Source: Sphingomonas sp. KR3-1 (GTDB lineage: Bacteria; Pseudomonadota; Alphaproteobacteria; Sphingomonadales; Sphingomonadaceae). Taken from it: a stretch of 64,000 nucleotides of DNA. The DNA lies in NCBI RefSeq assembly GCF_040049295.1, contig NZ_JBDZDQ010000004.1, positions 347,570-411,569 on the forward strand, read 5' to 3'. A program made the position numbers and the translations under genes. Shown here piece after piece: positions 41,022-50,008 of this stretch (its first letter is position 1; each line of letters starts with the position of its first letter). The notes under the pieces are model-generated. The model did no database searches. It was not told the origin of the DNA and saw only the letters and a list, made by a program, of their open reading frames with translations.

Positions 41022-43586
41022 GTGACGGATTTCGACAAGGTTGACCTGACCAACTGCGATCGCGAGCCGATCCACCTCCTCGGCGCGATCCAGCCGGGCG
41101 GGTTCCTGATCGCCGTCAGCACCGATTGGATCATCGCGCGGGTGTCGAAGAACATCCGCGACCTGCTCGGCTTCGACCCCGAGCAGCTCATCGGCTCGCC
41201 GCTGCCCGAATATGTGCCAGCCGCGCTGGTCCACGATCTGCGCAACAAGCTCTCCTACCTGTCCGCGCCGGACATGGTCGAGCGGCTGTTCGGGCGCGAG
41301 ATCGGCACCTCGGGCCAGCTCTACGACATCGCCATCCACATGTCGGACGGCCAGATCCTGATCGAGGCCGAGCCCGGCACCGCGGTCGGCGAGGATTCGA
41401 CCAATGCCGTCCGCGCGATGATGTCGCGGCTCGATCGCACCCCCGATCTCACCGCCTTCTACCGCGAGGGCGCACGCCAGGTGCGGGCGCTGCTCGGCTA
41501 TGACCGGGTGATGGTCTACAAGTTCGCCGAGTCCGGCTCGGGCGCGGTCGTGGCCGAGGCCTGCAAGCCTGGCATCGGCAGCTTTCTCGGCCTGAACTAT
41601 CCCGCCAGCGACATCCCGCGCCAGGCGCGCCAGCTCTACATGCGCAACCTCGTCCGGGTGATCCGCGACGTCAATGCCGAGCCGGTGCCGATCGTGCCGG
41701 CGGTCGATGCGGCGGGCCGGCGGATCGATCTGTCGCTGTCGATCCTGCGCTCGGTCTCGCCGATCCATATCGAATATCTCAAGAACATGGGCGTCGGCGC
41801 CTCGCTGTCGATCTCGATCATCGTCGACGGTCAGCTCTGGGGGCTGTTCGCCTGCCACCATTATTCGCCGCGTTTCCCGACCTTCGAGCGTCGATCGGTC
41901 TGCGAGCTCTTCGCCGACATGTTCGCGATGCGGCTCGAATCGCGCGAGCGGCGCCAGGTCGCCGAATATGAGCAGCGCGCCCGCGACATCTCCGATCAGC
42001 TGCTCGGCGCCGTCGCCTCGGACGAGACCCTGCTCCAGGATCCGGACTGGCTGGGCGACATCCTGACCAGCGCGATCCCCGCCGACGGCGTCGGCGTCTG
42101 GATCAACGGCAACTATGCCTTTTCCGGCGTCGCCCCGCCGACCGAGGATTTCCGCCGCATCGTCCGCGCGCTGAACGGCCTCGCCGCCGGCCGGGTCTTC
42201 TCGACCGACCATATCGGCGGGCTGATCGACGGCGCCAACGCCTTTGCCGATCAGGCCGCGGGCCTGCTCGCCATCCCGATCTCGCGCTCGCCGCGCGACT
42301 ATGTGATCCTGTTCCGCAAGGAGCTGAAGCAGTCGGTCCGCTGGGCCGGCGATCCGCACAAGCCGATCGAATATGGCCCCAACGGCCCCCGCCTCACCCC
42401 GCGCGAGAGCTTCGCGGAGTGGCAGGAGGAAGTCGAAGGCCATGCCCAGCCCTTCACCACCTCGCAGATCCGCGTCGCCGAGACGCTGCGCGCCACGCTG
42501 ATCGAAGTCGTGCTGCGCCTCGCCGACGAAGCCGCTGCCGAGCGCCGGCAGTCGACCGCGCGCCAGGAAATGCTCATCGCCGAGCTCAACCACCGCGTCC
42601 GCAACATCCTCGGCGTGATCCGCGGCCTGATCCGCCAGTCTCAGCCCGAGAGCCCGGAAGTGAAGGAGTTCGTGAAGCTCGTCGACGGCCGCATCCACGC
42701 GCTCGCCCGCGCGCACAACCAGATCACCGACGATCATTGGGGCCCGGCGCCCCTCCAGGCGCTGATCGAAGCGGAGGCCGCCGCCTTCGCCGCCGATCGC
42801 CAGAGCGCGATCATCGCCAAGGGCGATCCGGTGCTGCTCAATCCCCAGGCCTATTCGACGATGGCGCTGGTGGTCCACGAGCTCGTCACCAACTCGACCA
42901 AATATGGCAGCCTGTCAGGGAGCGGCGAGGTCCATATCGACTGGTCGCGCGACCATAACGGCAACCTCGTCTTCGTCTGGCAGGAAGTCGGCGGCCCGCC
43001 GGTCTCGCCGCCCAAGCGCAAGGGCTTCGGCACGACGATCGTCAACCGCTCGGTGCCCTATGACCTGGGCGGCGAGGCGAGCATCTCCTATGCGGTCGAG
43101 GGCGTGCGCGCCGAATTCTGCATCCCCGCCCGCCACGTCTCCGAACCGCGCAATATCGCCGGCTCGGCGATCCGCGTGACCCGGCCGACCATGTCGAGCC
43201 AGCGCGTGGTGTCGCTCGACGGCTTCGGCGGCAAGTCGATCCTGCTCGTCGAGGACAGTCTGATCATCGCGCTCGACGCGGAGGACATCCTCGAGCGTTT
43301 CGGCGCCTCGGTGACCACCGCCTCGACGCCCGAGGCGGCGCACAACTATCTCGACCAGCACCGCCCCGACCTCGCGATCCTCGACATCAACCTGGGCGAC
43401 CAGATGAGCTTCGGCGTCGCCGATCGCCTGCGCGAGCTCGGGCTGCCCTTCTTCTTCGCCTCGGGGTACGGCGAGCAGGCCAGCCTGCCGATGGAGCATC
43501 GCGCGGCGACCGTGGTGCAGAAGCCCTACACCTCGCACAACATGGCAAAGGCGATCGAGGACCTGATGGGCCACGCGCCCGAATAG
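41022..43586 (+). CDS. Bacteriophytochrome: PAS-GAF-PHY sensor, HWE histidine kinase and receiver
   Basis: 854 residues, GTG start. The biliverdin-binding Cys12 lies in TNCDREPIHLLGAIQPGG. The GAF carries SFLGLNYPASDIPRQARQL and SPIHIEYLKNMGV. A PHY domain follows (CHHYSPRFPTFERRSVCELF, then to about 500). The kinase is HWE-type: His524 in ELNHRVRNILGVIRGLI and the W-x-E motif in FVWQEVGGP. A C-terminal receiver domain has Asp788 in LAILDINLGD. Red/far-red sensing controlling phosphotransfer is expected. The biliverdin supplier, a heme oxygenase, is convergent just downstream. Confidence 0.95.
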   Translation: MTDFDKVDLTNCDREPIHLLGAIQPGGFLIAVSTDWIIARVSKNIRDLLGFDPEQLIGSPLPEYVPAALVHDLRNKLSYLSAPDMVERLFGREIGTSGQLYDIAIHMSDGQILIEAEPGTAVGEDSTNAVRAMMSRLDRTPDLTAFYREGARQVRALLGYDRVMVYKFAESGSGAVVAEACKPGIGSFLGLNYPASDIPRQARQLYMRNLVRVIRDVNAEPVPIVPAVDAAGRRIDLSLSILRSVSPIHIEYLKNMGVGASLSISIIVDGQLWGLFACHHYSPRFPTFERRSVCELFADMFAMRLESRERRQVAEYEQRARDISDQLLGAVASDETLLQDPDWLGDILTSAIPADGVGVWINGNYAFSGVAPPTEDFRRIVRALNGLAAGRVFSTDHIGGLIDGANAFADQAAGLLAIPISRSPRDYVILFRKELKQSVRWAGDPHKPIEYGPNGPRLTPRESFAEWQEEVEGHAQPFTTSQIRVAETLRATLIEVVLRLADEAAAERRQSTARQEMLIAELNHRVRNILGVIRGLIRQSQPESPEVKEFVKLVDGRIHALARAHNQITDDHWGPAPLQALIEAEAAAFAADRQSAIIAKGDPVLLNPQAYSTMALVVHELVTNSTKYGSLSGSGEVHIDWSRDHNGNLVFVWQEVGGPPVSPPKRKGFGTTIVNRSVPYDLGGEASISYAVEGVRAEFCIPARHVSEPRNIAGSAIRVTRPTMSSQRVVSLDGFGGKSILLVEDSLIIALDAEDILERFGASVTTASTPEAAHNYLDQHRPDLAILDINLGDQMSFGVADRLRELGLPFFFASGYGEQASLPMEHRAATVVQKPYTSHNMAKAIEDLMGHAPE

Positions 43587-43603
43587 CCCGGGCGCTGCGG
43601 GGG

Positions 43604-44146
43604 TCAGCCGTCCCCGTCCAGATACGCCCGCCCGCTCGCTTCGAACAGGTCGAACACCTGCCGTGCGCCCGCGATCGCCGCCGCGCGCCGATCCTCGCTG
43701 TCCAGCGCCGCATCGAGCCGCGCGAGCAGCGCCTGCCACGCCGCCGAATCGACATTGCCCAGGAAGCGCGACGGGAAATCCGCCGGCACCGAGCGCTTGA
43801 GCAGCGTGCCGCCCAGCCGCGATCCCTCGAGCACATAGAGCGCGCCGAGCTGCGCCTCGCGCGTCTCGAACGCCGGCGCGCCCGCCGGCGCCGGCAGGTC
43901 CAGCCCGAGGTCGCGCAGGTCGGCCTTCAGGCTTTCGGCCCGGCGTCGCGCCGTCCAGTCCGGCACCAGTTCCTCGATCCCGCCCTGCTCCAGCGCCTGC
44001 TCGGTCGGGAGGTGCGCGGCGGCCTGGGCGAGCAGGAACCGGCCATAGGCCGCGCGCTCGCCGAGCTGCGCCTTCGAGAAGACCATGTCCACGCGCTCAT
44101 GGTTGGCCGTGGTGGCCAACCGCAACGCTTGCCGAGCGCTATTCAT
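43604..44146 (-). CDS. Biliverdin-producing heme oxygenase, BphO-like
   Basis: 180 residues, all-helical. The proximal heme ligand is His16 in TTANHERVDMVF. The conserved helix ALYVLEGSRLGGTLLKRSV contacts heme. The enzyme opens heme to biliverdin IXalpha, CO and iron. Convergent with the bacteriophytochrome gene (17-base gap between stops), as in other phytochrome loci, so it likely feeds chromophore to it. ATG at 44146 gives the expected length, the upstream extension is not protein-like. Confidence 0.93.
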   Translation of the reverse strand: MNSARQALRLATTANHERVDMVFSKAQLGERAAYGRFLLAQAAAHLPTEQALEQGGIEELVPDWTARRRAESLKADLRDLGLDLPAPAGAPAFETREAQLGALYVLEGSRLGGTLLKRSVPADFPSRFLGNVDSAAWQALLARLDAALDSEDRRAAAIAGARQVFDLFEASGRAYLDGDG

Positions 44147-44334
44147 TCCAGTCACCGCCCCGGCATATGCGATCGCGCGGTTTGGGCAATGGCAAAGCGA
44201 CCGCCGCCCGCCGCAAATCGAGCGCGCCGCACCGCCGGCTGGCGGCATGATAGAACCGGAATGGCGGAATCCCCGGCCCCGCGGCTCTAGGGAGGCGGCG
44301 ACCCGTGGGGGGCGCTTCAACGAAGGGGAATTCC

Positions 44335-46974
44335 ATGCGCGCCGACCACCGTCGCGGGCTCTTGCTCGCGTCCGTCTCCATTGCCGCCACGCTGCTCGCC
44401 GGCACCGCCCAGGCCCAGGCGGTCGACACCGATACCGCCGCCGCCACCGCCCAGGACGCGGACTCGGCGATCGTGGTCACCGGCAGCGCCGGGCGCAACC
44501 AGCGGACGATCGCGGCCAAGCGCGCGGCACTCGGCGTGGTCGATTCGGTCTCGCAGGACGATACCGGCGACCTTGCCGACGAGACCGTCGCCGACGCGCT
44601 GATCCGCCTGCCCGGCATCAACACGATGGAGACGCTCTACGGCGAGCAGTCGGCCAAGTACGTCTCGGTGCGCGGCATCTCGCCCGACCTCAACTTCGTG
44701 TCGTTCGACGGCATGGCGATGTATTCCGCCGCCAACAATGGCGACGGCACCCGCCGCGTCGATCTCGCGCTGATCCCCACCCAGGTCGCGCAGATGACCC
44801 GGGTCGCCAAGAGCTTCACGCCCGACATCGATGCCGGCGCGATCGGCGGCGTCACCAACATCGTGCCCTACAGCGCGCTCGACGGCCGCAACCACTGGCT
44901 GGTCGACGTCAGCGGCGAATACCAGCCCAACACCAGCCAGTTCCCCGCCTTCAACGCGCTGGGCGGCAATCTCGACACGCGCTTCGGCGGCGGGATCAAG
45001 GGGCTCTACGTCCACAGGTTCGGCGCCGACGAGCGGTTCGGCCTCGTCGTCTCGGGCGTCTACAACCAGGAGAGCTGGCAGGCGTCCAAGCCCAACGCCA
45101 ATGGCCGCACCTATTACACCGCCGCCGGCACCACCGCGAAGGCCGACCTGTCCGACTGGAACGGCAACGACCCGATGCCGACGCTCATGCGCCCGATGGA
45201 CTATGCCAAGACCCGCCGCCTGTTCGGCGGCTATGTCGGCCTCGAATACCGCGCCAGCGACACGGTGAAGCTCTCGCTCTCGGGCTATGACTATAAGCAG
45301 GTCGAGTACCAGAGCCTGAGCGACTTCTACGCCGAGACCTTCACCGGCGTGTCCTATGCCGGCCCGCACGTCGCCACGCTCAAGATCGGCCGTTTCCGCC
45401 CGGCCTATGACTATGACAAGTTCACCACCGAATCGCGCGGCGCGATTGCCAAGGCCACCAAGGACTGGGGCCACGACACCTCGCTCGAGCTGCGCGGCGG
45501 CTACGGCCTCAGCCACTTCCACGACATCGACCTCGGCGTCGCCTATTCCGCCGCGCCGACCAATTCCTTCGTCACCTGGGACATGACCGACCAGACCCCG
45601 GCCTATAGCTTCTCCAGCACCGCCGAGCTGGTCGACACCAGCAAGTACAAGCTGTTCTCCGCCTCCGACCTGTTCAGCGATTCGGTGTTCGAGAATGTCG
45701 AGGGCCGCATCGACCTCAAGCACAATTACGGCGGCGACAGCCAGGGCCTCGGCTTCGCGGCGGGGTTCGACGGGCGCACCGTCAACGCCACCCGCGACCA
45801 GAACCAGACCACCTACACCGCCAATGGCAGCGCGCTCGGCGACATCGGCACCGTCGTCAGCACCGGCACCCTCGCCTGGCCCTATCCCACCATCTTCCTC
45901 AACTATGACCGCTTCGCCGCGACGACCAAGCCGAGCCTCGCGGTCAACGCCGCCTCGAGCGCCAACAGCTCGAACGCCAGCGACTACAGCTATGACGAGA
46001 CCGTCCTCGCCGGCTATGGCGCGGCGATGTTCGCCCGCGGCGGCTTCCGCGGCATCGCGGGCCTGCGCTACGACGATGTCCGCTTCCACGCCGACGTCCC
46101 GCAGCAGGTCAATGGCAGCTATGCCGGCGCCTTCAAGCGCTACACCGGCGGCTATGCGCATCTGCTGCCCTATGTCACGCTCACCCAGTCGCTCGACGGC
46201 GACGCCTGGCGCCTGCGCGCCGCGTTCAGCCAGACGCTCGGCCGCCCGGCGTTCAGCGACATCGCCACCGCCGAGATCCGCGACAACCAGAACCTGACGA
46301 TCACCCGCGGCAACCCCGGCCTAAAGCCCCGCGAATCGACCAACGCCGATCTCGCGATCGACCGCTATTTCAACGGCCATGACGGGCTGGTCTCGCTCGC
46401 CGGCTTCTACAAGCGGATCAAGAACGACATCTTCTCGCTCGCCTCGCAGCAGGTGGTCGACGGCACGACCTACACCGTCACCCAGCCGCTCAACGCCTCG
46501 CATTCCGAGCTCAAGGGCGTGGAAGCCACCTTTGTCGACAACCATGTCTTCGCCGGCGGCATCGGCCGCAACCTCGGCGTCTCGCTCAACGCCAGCCGGA
46601 TCTGGGCGAAGATGGACTTCATCGTCGGCGGCAAGGTCACCTCGCGCGACAACGTGCTCTACCAGCCCAACTGGCTCGCCAATGCCAGCCTGTTCTACGC
46701 GCTGCCCCAGGGCGGCGAACTGCGCGTCGCCTATCAATGGGCGGACCGCAACTTGAACACGGTCAACGCCCAGCCGTACCAGGACTATGTCCTCGAAGCG
46801 CGCGGCCAACTCAACGCCGCTCTGCGCTGGGCGCTGCGCCCCAACCTCACCGTCAAGCTCGAGGCCGACAACATCCTCGGCGACAACAAGAGCATGATGC
46901 ACGGCTATTATTCGGAGCGCTACACGCTGAGCGTCAACCGCAAGTTCTTCCTCGACATCGTGCTGACCAACTGA
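44335..46974 (+). CDS. TonB-dependent receptor
   Basis: 879 residues. A signal peptide (LLLASVSIAATLLAGTAQAQ) is followed by a TonB-box-like DSAIVVTGSAGRNQ, the plug (VADALIRLPGINTMETLYGE) and a beta-barrel with C-terminal FFLDIVLTN. The barrel contains QTLGRPAFSDIATAEIRDNQ then LTITRGNPGLKPRES, diagnostic for the sphingomonad/Caulobacter TonB receptors. There is no N-terminal signalling domain, so no sigma/anti-sigma partner is expected. GAAGGGGAA precedes the ATG. Substrate not deducible. Neighbours give no carbohydrate or metal clue. Confidence 0.93.
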   Translation: MRADHRRGLLLASVSIAATLLAGTAQAQAVDTDTAAATAQDADSAIVVTGSAGRNQRTIAAKRAALGVVDSVSQDDTGDLADETVADALIRLPGINTMETLYGEQSAKYVSVRGISPDLNFVSFDGMAMYSAANNGDGTRRVDLALIPTQVAQMTRVAKSFTPDIDAGAIGGVTNIVPYSALDGRNHWLVDVSGEYQPNTSQFPAFNALGGNLDTRFGGGIKGLYVHRFGADERFGLVVSGVYNQESWQASKPNANGRTYYTAAGTTAKADLSDWNGNDPMPTLMRPMDYAKTRRLFGGYVGLEYRASDTVKLSLSGYDYKQVEYQSLSDFYAETFTGVSYAGPHVATLKIGRFRPAYDYDKFTTESRGAIAKATKDWGHDTSLELRGGYGLSHFHDIDLGVAYSAAPTNSFVTWDMTDQTPAYSFSSTAELVDTSKYKLFSASDLFSDSVFENVEGRIDLKHNYGGDSQGLGFAAGFDGRTVNATRDQNQTTYTANGSALGDIGTVVSTGTLAWPYPTIFLNYDRFAATTKPSLAVNAASSANSSNASDYSYDETVLAGYGAAMFARGGFRGIAGLRYDDVRFHADVPQQVNGSYAGAFKRYTGGYAHLLPYVTLTQSLDGDAWRLRAAFSQTLGRPAFSDIATAEIRDNQNLTITRGNPGLKPRESTNADLAIDRYFNGHDGLVSLAGFYKRIKNDIFSLASQQVVDGTTYTVTQPLNASHSELKGVEATFVDNHVFAGGIGRNLGVSLNASRIWAKMDFIVGGKVTSRDNVLYQPNWLANASLFYALPQGGELRVAYQWADRNLNTVNAQPYQDYVLEARGQLNAALRWALRPNLTVKLEADNILGDNKSMMHGYYSERYTLSVNRKFFLDIVLTN

Positions 46975-47040
46975 TCCCGCCACCGGCGCGGCGGGCATCG
47001 GGCAACCCGACACCCGCCGCGCCGCTATTCACCCACCTTC

Positions 47041-47210
47041 CCCCAAGCCGCTCCCCGGCGAAAGCCGGGGCCCAGGGTTTCTCTGCCGCATCGCAAATGG
47101 CCTTGTTTTCCCCGGCGAAGGCCGGGACCCAGTCTTGGCGTGCGCGCGCAGGCACGCCAGATGCGCGGGATCCAGAAAGCCTGGGCCCCGGCCTTCGCCG
47201 GGAAAACCGC
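47041..47210. repeat. Cluster of CCGGCGAAGGCCGGG repeat units
   Basis: At least three units (47055-47072, 47118-47132 and 47189-47212) with CCCAG tails and inverted orientation of the last. It separates the TonB receptor from the decayed gene. Same family as units at 3118, 14290 and 15965. Confidence 0.75.
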
Positions 47211-47304
47211 TCATCCGCTCCCGCACCCGGTGATCCGCGGCATCGCCGCAGGCGCAGGCGAAAGCGCACGCCCCTCCGCCCGATGCCCATCCTAGCTCTC
47301 CGCC

Positions 47305-47555
47305 GTGCAGCAGCAGCCGCCGCCTGCGCGACACCTCGACGCCGTCCTTCCACACGATCTCGTCCCACCCCTCCACCGCGCGCTCCCAGGCGGCCTGCTC
47401 GAGCGTCGGGATGGTCGCGTCGAGCGCCTTCTCCCAGGCCGCGGCGAACTTCGGGTCGCGACTGCGCATGTTGTACGCCGAATTGTCGGAGATCCGCGCC
47501 CGCAGGAAGATGCGCGTGCGCCGCTCGGTCCAGCCATCGGAGCGCGGGACCATTT
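47305..47555 (-). pseudogene. Remnant of a small DNA-binding-like or terminase-small-subunit-like gene
   Basis: The minus-strand frame contains GWTERRTRIFLRARISDNSA then YNMRSRDPKFAAAWEKALDA and LEQAAWERAVEGWDEIVW. Sphingomonad genomes often encode a short protein with W-x-x-FL-x-x-L...A...AG.S...AY.LR..D..FA..W..AL, and here the middle of that pattern is missing. The N-terminal side runs into a GC-rich repeat (47549-47593), and no start codon with ribosome-binding site precedes it. A repeat-disrupted pseudogene is the best reading. A short intact gene cannot be excluded. Confidence 0.45.
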
Positions 47556-47593
47556 GCGCAGCAAATGGTGGAGGGGCCGCCGTCGAAGACGGC
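47549..47593. repeat. Copy of the ACCAT-GCGCAGC-ATGGT repeat
   Basis: ACCATTTGCGCAGCAAATGG TGGAGGGGCCGCCGTCGAAG ACGGC matches 10599-10643 nearly base for base, with compensating changes in both hairpin stems. It abuts the pseudogene remnant. Confidence 0.75.
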
Positions 47594-47626
47594 GAGTCGA
47601 CGTTCAGCTGGACCGCCTGCGAACCC

Positions 47627-49141
47627 TCACTCCGGCAGCGGGCACCTGCCGTCGCCGATATAGGCGCCGATCTTCGACGACTCCCATAGCGGGTGCCAAT
47701 ATTCGCCCAGCAGCTGCTCCGCGGCCTGGGGGTTCTCGATGAGGAAGCCGAATTCCTGGTTGGTGCCGGCATGGCTCGCCAGCGGCGCGTAGATATTGTG
47801 CGAGCCGATATAGAACAGGCTGTCGTCCACCATGTAGAATTTGGCGTGGTTGGCGATGCCCGCTCCGGTCCGCCAGTGGCGTTCGCCATGGCCGATGGCG
47901 ATGGTGGTCAGGTGGAAATGCCCGCACATCTTGTCGCGCGCGCCGGGCAGCCCGCGGATGCGCTGGTAGATGCGGTCCACCGTGTCGGAGAGAGGCGCCT
48001 TCGACGAATAGAGCCCCGCATCCGAATTCGACACCACCACATAGACGTCGACGCCGCGCATCACCGCAGCGGCGAGATCGGAAGCCACGCTGTCGTGCAT
48101 GGTGTAGGGCCAGGTGGGGAACTGGATCGCCTGCTGCGAGATCCGGATCGAGCGCTGGGCCATCTGGAAGGCGCGCTCCCGCGCCATGTCGCTCCATTGC
48201 TCGGTATCGCCGCGCTGCCAGATGTCGCCGAACGCTGCCATTCCAGGGATCCAGCCGATGCCGGCATGCGATACCGCGAGGACCTGCAGGCCGGTGCCCG
48301 TCGCCGGCGGCAGCGCGGCCGGCGTGAACGGCATGCAGACGCTGCGCTGCAGCCAGTCGGTCGCGTTCGGAAAGGCCACCGCGCCCGTCGTCCAGAACGG
48401 GTCGCCATCCTTGGCGTAGTTGCAGGCATATTCCCACAGCTTGGAGGCATAACGCTGCGCGGAGATCGCTGCCGGCCCCTCGATCCGCATCGAAAGGTCG
48501 AACACGGGCGTATTGTTCACATAGTCGCCCGAATAGAAATTATGCCCGCCCACGATCGCGCGCGCGCCGTCCACCGTCACGATCTTCGAGTGGTTCCACG
48601 ACAGCGCCGGCGTCTTGGTCTGGATCTGCGCCACCGCAAGGTTGACCGTGCCGTGCCGAAGGCGGTCGGTCAGCTCGCGGGCCAGCCGCTCGATGTTCCA
48701 GTTCTGGCGCGGATCTTCGTAGCGGCCGAACAGGATCCGCACATATAGGTTGCGATGCTCGCGATTGAGCGCATCGAGCGTGTCGCGGAGCATGTCGAAA
48801 TAGGCACCGTCGGGCATCGGCCCCAGCGTGGTGATGTCGATGCTGCTCTGCGCGGTCATCATCAGGTCGTGCACGGCACGCAGATGGGCGCCGCCGTCGC
48901 CGGCGCGCGTCTGGATGATCCAGTTCGACGGCAGCACGTTGCCGTCGGTCATGCCGTACATGAATCCGGCGGGATCGATGGTGTAGCGCCCCAGTTCGCT
49001 ATCGATCTGGCGCAGCTTCTCGCCGGACGCGGGCTGCGCCGCAGCAGGTGCCGCCGGCAGTGCCAGCGCCAGGATGATGCCGGCAAGACCGGCCAGCCAG
49101 CCGGTCCGCGCGAATGGCCTGCGGCCCGCCTCAGCGCTCAT
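47627..49141 (-). CDS. Exported phospholipase D-family protein
   Basis: 504 residues. A signal peptide (LAGLAGIILALALPAAPAAA) precedes two complete HKD motifs: NHSKIVTVDGARAIVGGHN in the first half and NHAKFYMVDDSLFYIGSHN near the C-terminus. Both give H-x-K-x4-D, so catalysis is plausible. The sequence before each (PVFDLSMRIEGPAAISAQRY, TIAIGHGERHWRTGAGI) fits PLD enzymes. It may hydrolyse or transfer phospholipid headgroups outside the cytoplasm. The ATG overlaps by 11 bases the end of the upstream exported-protein gene, so the two are made together. No secretion-system gene is nearby. Confidence 0.9.
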   Translation of the reverse strand: MSAEAGRRPFARTGWLAGLAGIILALALPAAPAAAQPASGEKLRQIDSELGRYTIDPAGFMYGMTDGNVLPSNWIIQTRAGDGGAHLRAVHDLMMTAQSSIDITTLGPMPDGAYFDMLRDTLDALNREHRNLYVRILFGRYEDPRQNWNIERLARELTDRLRHGTVNLAVAQIQTKTPALSWNHSKIVTVDGARAIVGGHNFYSGDYVNNTPVFDLSMRIEGPAAISAQRYASKLWEYACNYAKDGDPFWTTGAVAFPNATDWLQRSVCMPFTPAALPPATGTGLQVLAVSHAGIGWIPGMAAFGDIWQRGDTEQWSDMARERAFQMAQRSIRISQQAIQFPTWPYTMHDSVASDLAAAVMRGVDVYVVVSNSDAGLYSSKAPLSDTVDRIYQRIRGLPGARDKMCGHFHLTTIAIGHGERHWRTGAGIANHAKFYMVDDSLFYIGSHNIYAPLASHAGTNQEFGFLIENPQAAEQLLGEYWHPLWESSKIGAYIGDGRCPLPE

Positions 49142-49631
49142 AGGGCGCCTGCCGGCCGACGACGTCGATCATCTCGTTGCAATTGCCCACCGGGCCACCG
49201 TTGTTGCGACATCCCTCGATGAAGAATTCGACGCAGTTGATCTCGGTCGGCACCAGCTTGGGCGGGAAGACCTTGGGCAGCCCCTGGTCGAAGCGATAGG
49301 TGTTGTTGCCGGCCGGGCCGCGCACCAGCGTCGCGTCGAATTCGGGGCCGGGAATGCCGTGCCTGCCGCAGATCGAATGCCAGACCTTGACGTGGAAGCG
49401 CACCATGTCGATGCGCGGCGTCACGTCGACGAGGACGCCGCTCTTGCTGGGCTCGCGGATGCACCGCACCTTCACGGTCTCGCGCACCTTGCAGAAGCCG
49501 GTCGGATCCGCCTGCGCCGTCGCCCCGGTCAGGAGCAGCGCGGGCCAGGTCGCAACGAACAATCCGGTCAGCGCGCCAAGATGGCTGAACAAAGCACAGC
49601 CCCGCCCGACGCGCAAAATGCCTTTCGACAT
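49131..49631 (-). CDS. Exported Cys-containing protein, partner of the phospholipase D
   Basis: 166 residues. The signal peptide (LGALTGLFVATWPALLLTGA ending TAQA) is followed by a secreted domain with about seven cysteines (GFCKVRETVKVRCIRE, HSICGRHGIPG, INCVEFFIEGCRNNG, VGNCNEMID). Disulfide bonding in the periplasm is expected. No known family recognised. Its stop overlaps the PLD start (ATGAGCGCTGA), so a functional pair such as an inhibitor, chaperone or co-secreted factor is likely. ATG at 49631 chosen for the signal peptide. The frame is open further upstream. Confidence 0.8.
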   Translation of the reverse strand: MSKGILRVGRGCALFSHLGALTGLFVATWPALLLTGATAQADPTGFCKVRETVKVRCIREPSKSGVLVDVTPRIDMVRFHVKVWHSICGRHGIPGPEFDATLVRGPAGNNTYRFDQGLPKVFPPKLVPTEINCVEFFIEGCRNNGGPVGNCNEMIDVVGRQAPYER

Positions 49632-50008
49632 TTCGACACCTCCGTCCCTATAGATACTGGATATACGCAGCGACCGGGCCACAGAGGAGCCGTATTAAGG
49701 GGTATCATCGACCACGTTTTCTTACAACGACTTGGACTCAACTGATTGCACCACAAAGGATTATTAACTTAGGTCAAGTTCCATCTCGATATTCTCCTTT
49801 GCGCTTCCCTCGGCCTCGATGAAATTGACGCTTGGCACTGCGGGCGCCCGTCCGCAGCCCGCACACCGGATCCAGCCCTGTCCCCTCCCCAGCCTCGCGA
49901 ACGGCCGCACGGCCAGCCGCCGCACCCTTTTCGACAAATGTCGAACCCCGGTCGATCAACGACACGGCGCCGGCTTTCCCCGCCCTGGGCGGGAGGCTAA
50001 GCTTTGCC
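49632..50008. other. Lower-GC spacer between divergent PLD operon and LytS-like gene
   Basis: 377 bases. The part 49650-49800 is much richer in A/T than the rest of the window (ATAGATACTGGATATACGCA, TACAACGACTTGGACTCAAC, TTATTAACTTAGG), consistent with promoters or transferred DNA. The remainder is GC-rich leader of the kinase gene. No gene is supported. Confidence 0.55.

Noticed and set aside
47627-49141. Type VI secretion PLD effector
   Set aside because: A Sec-type signal peptide is present and no VgrG, PAAR or immunity gene of known type lies nearby.
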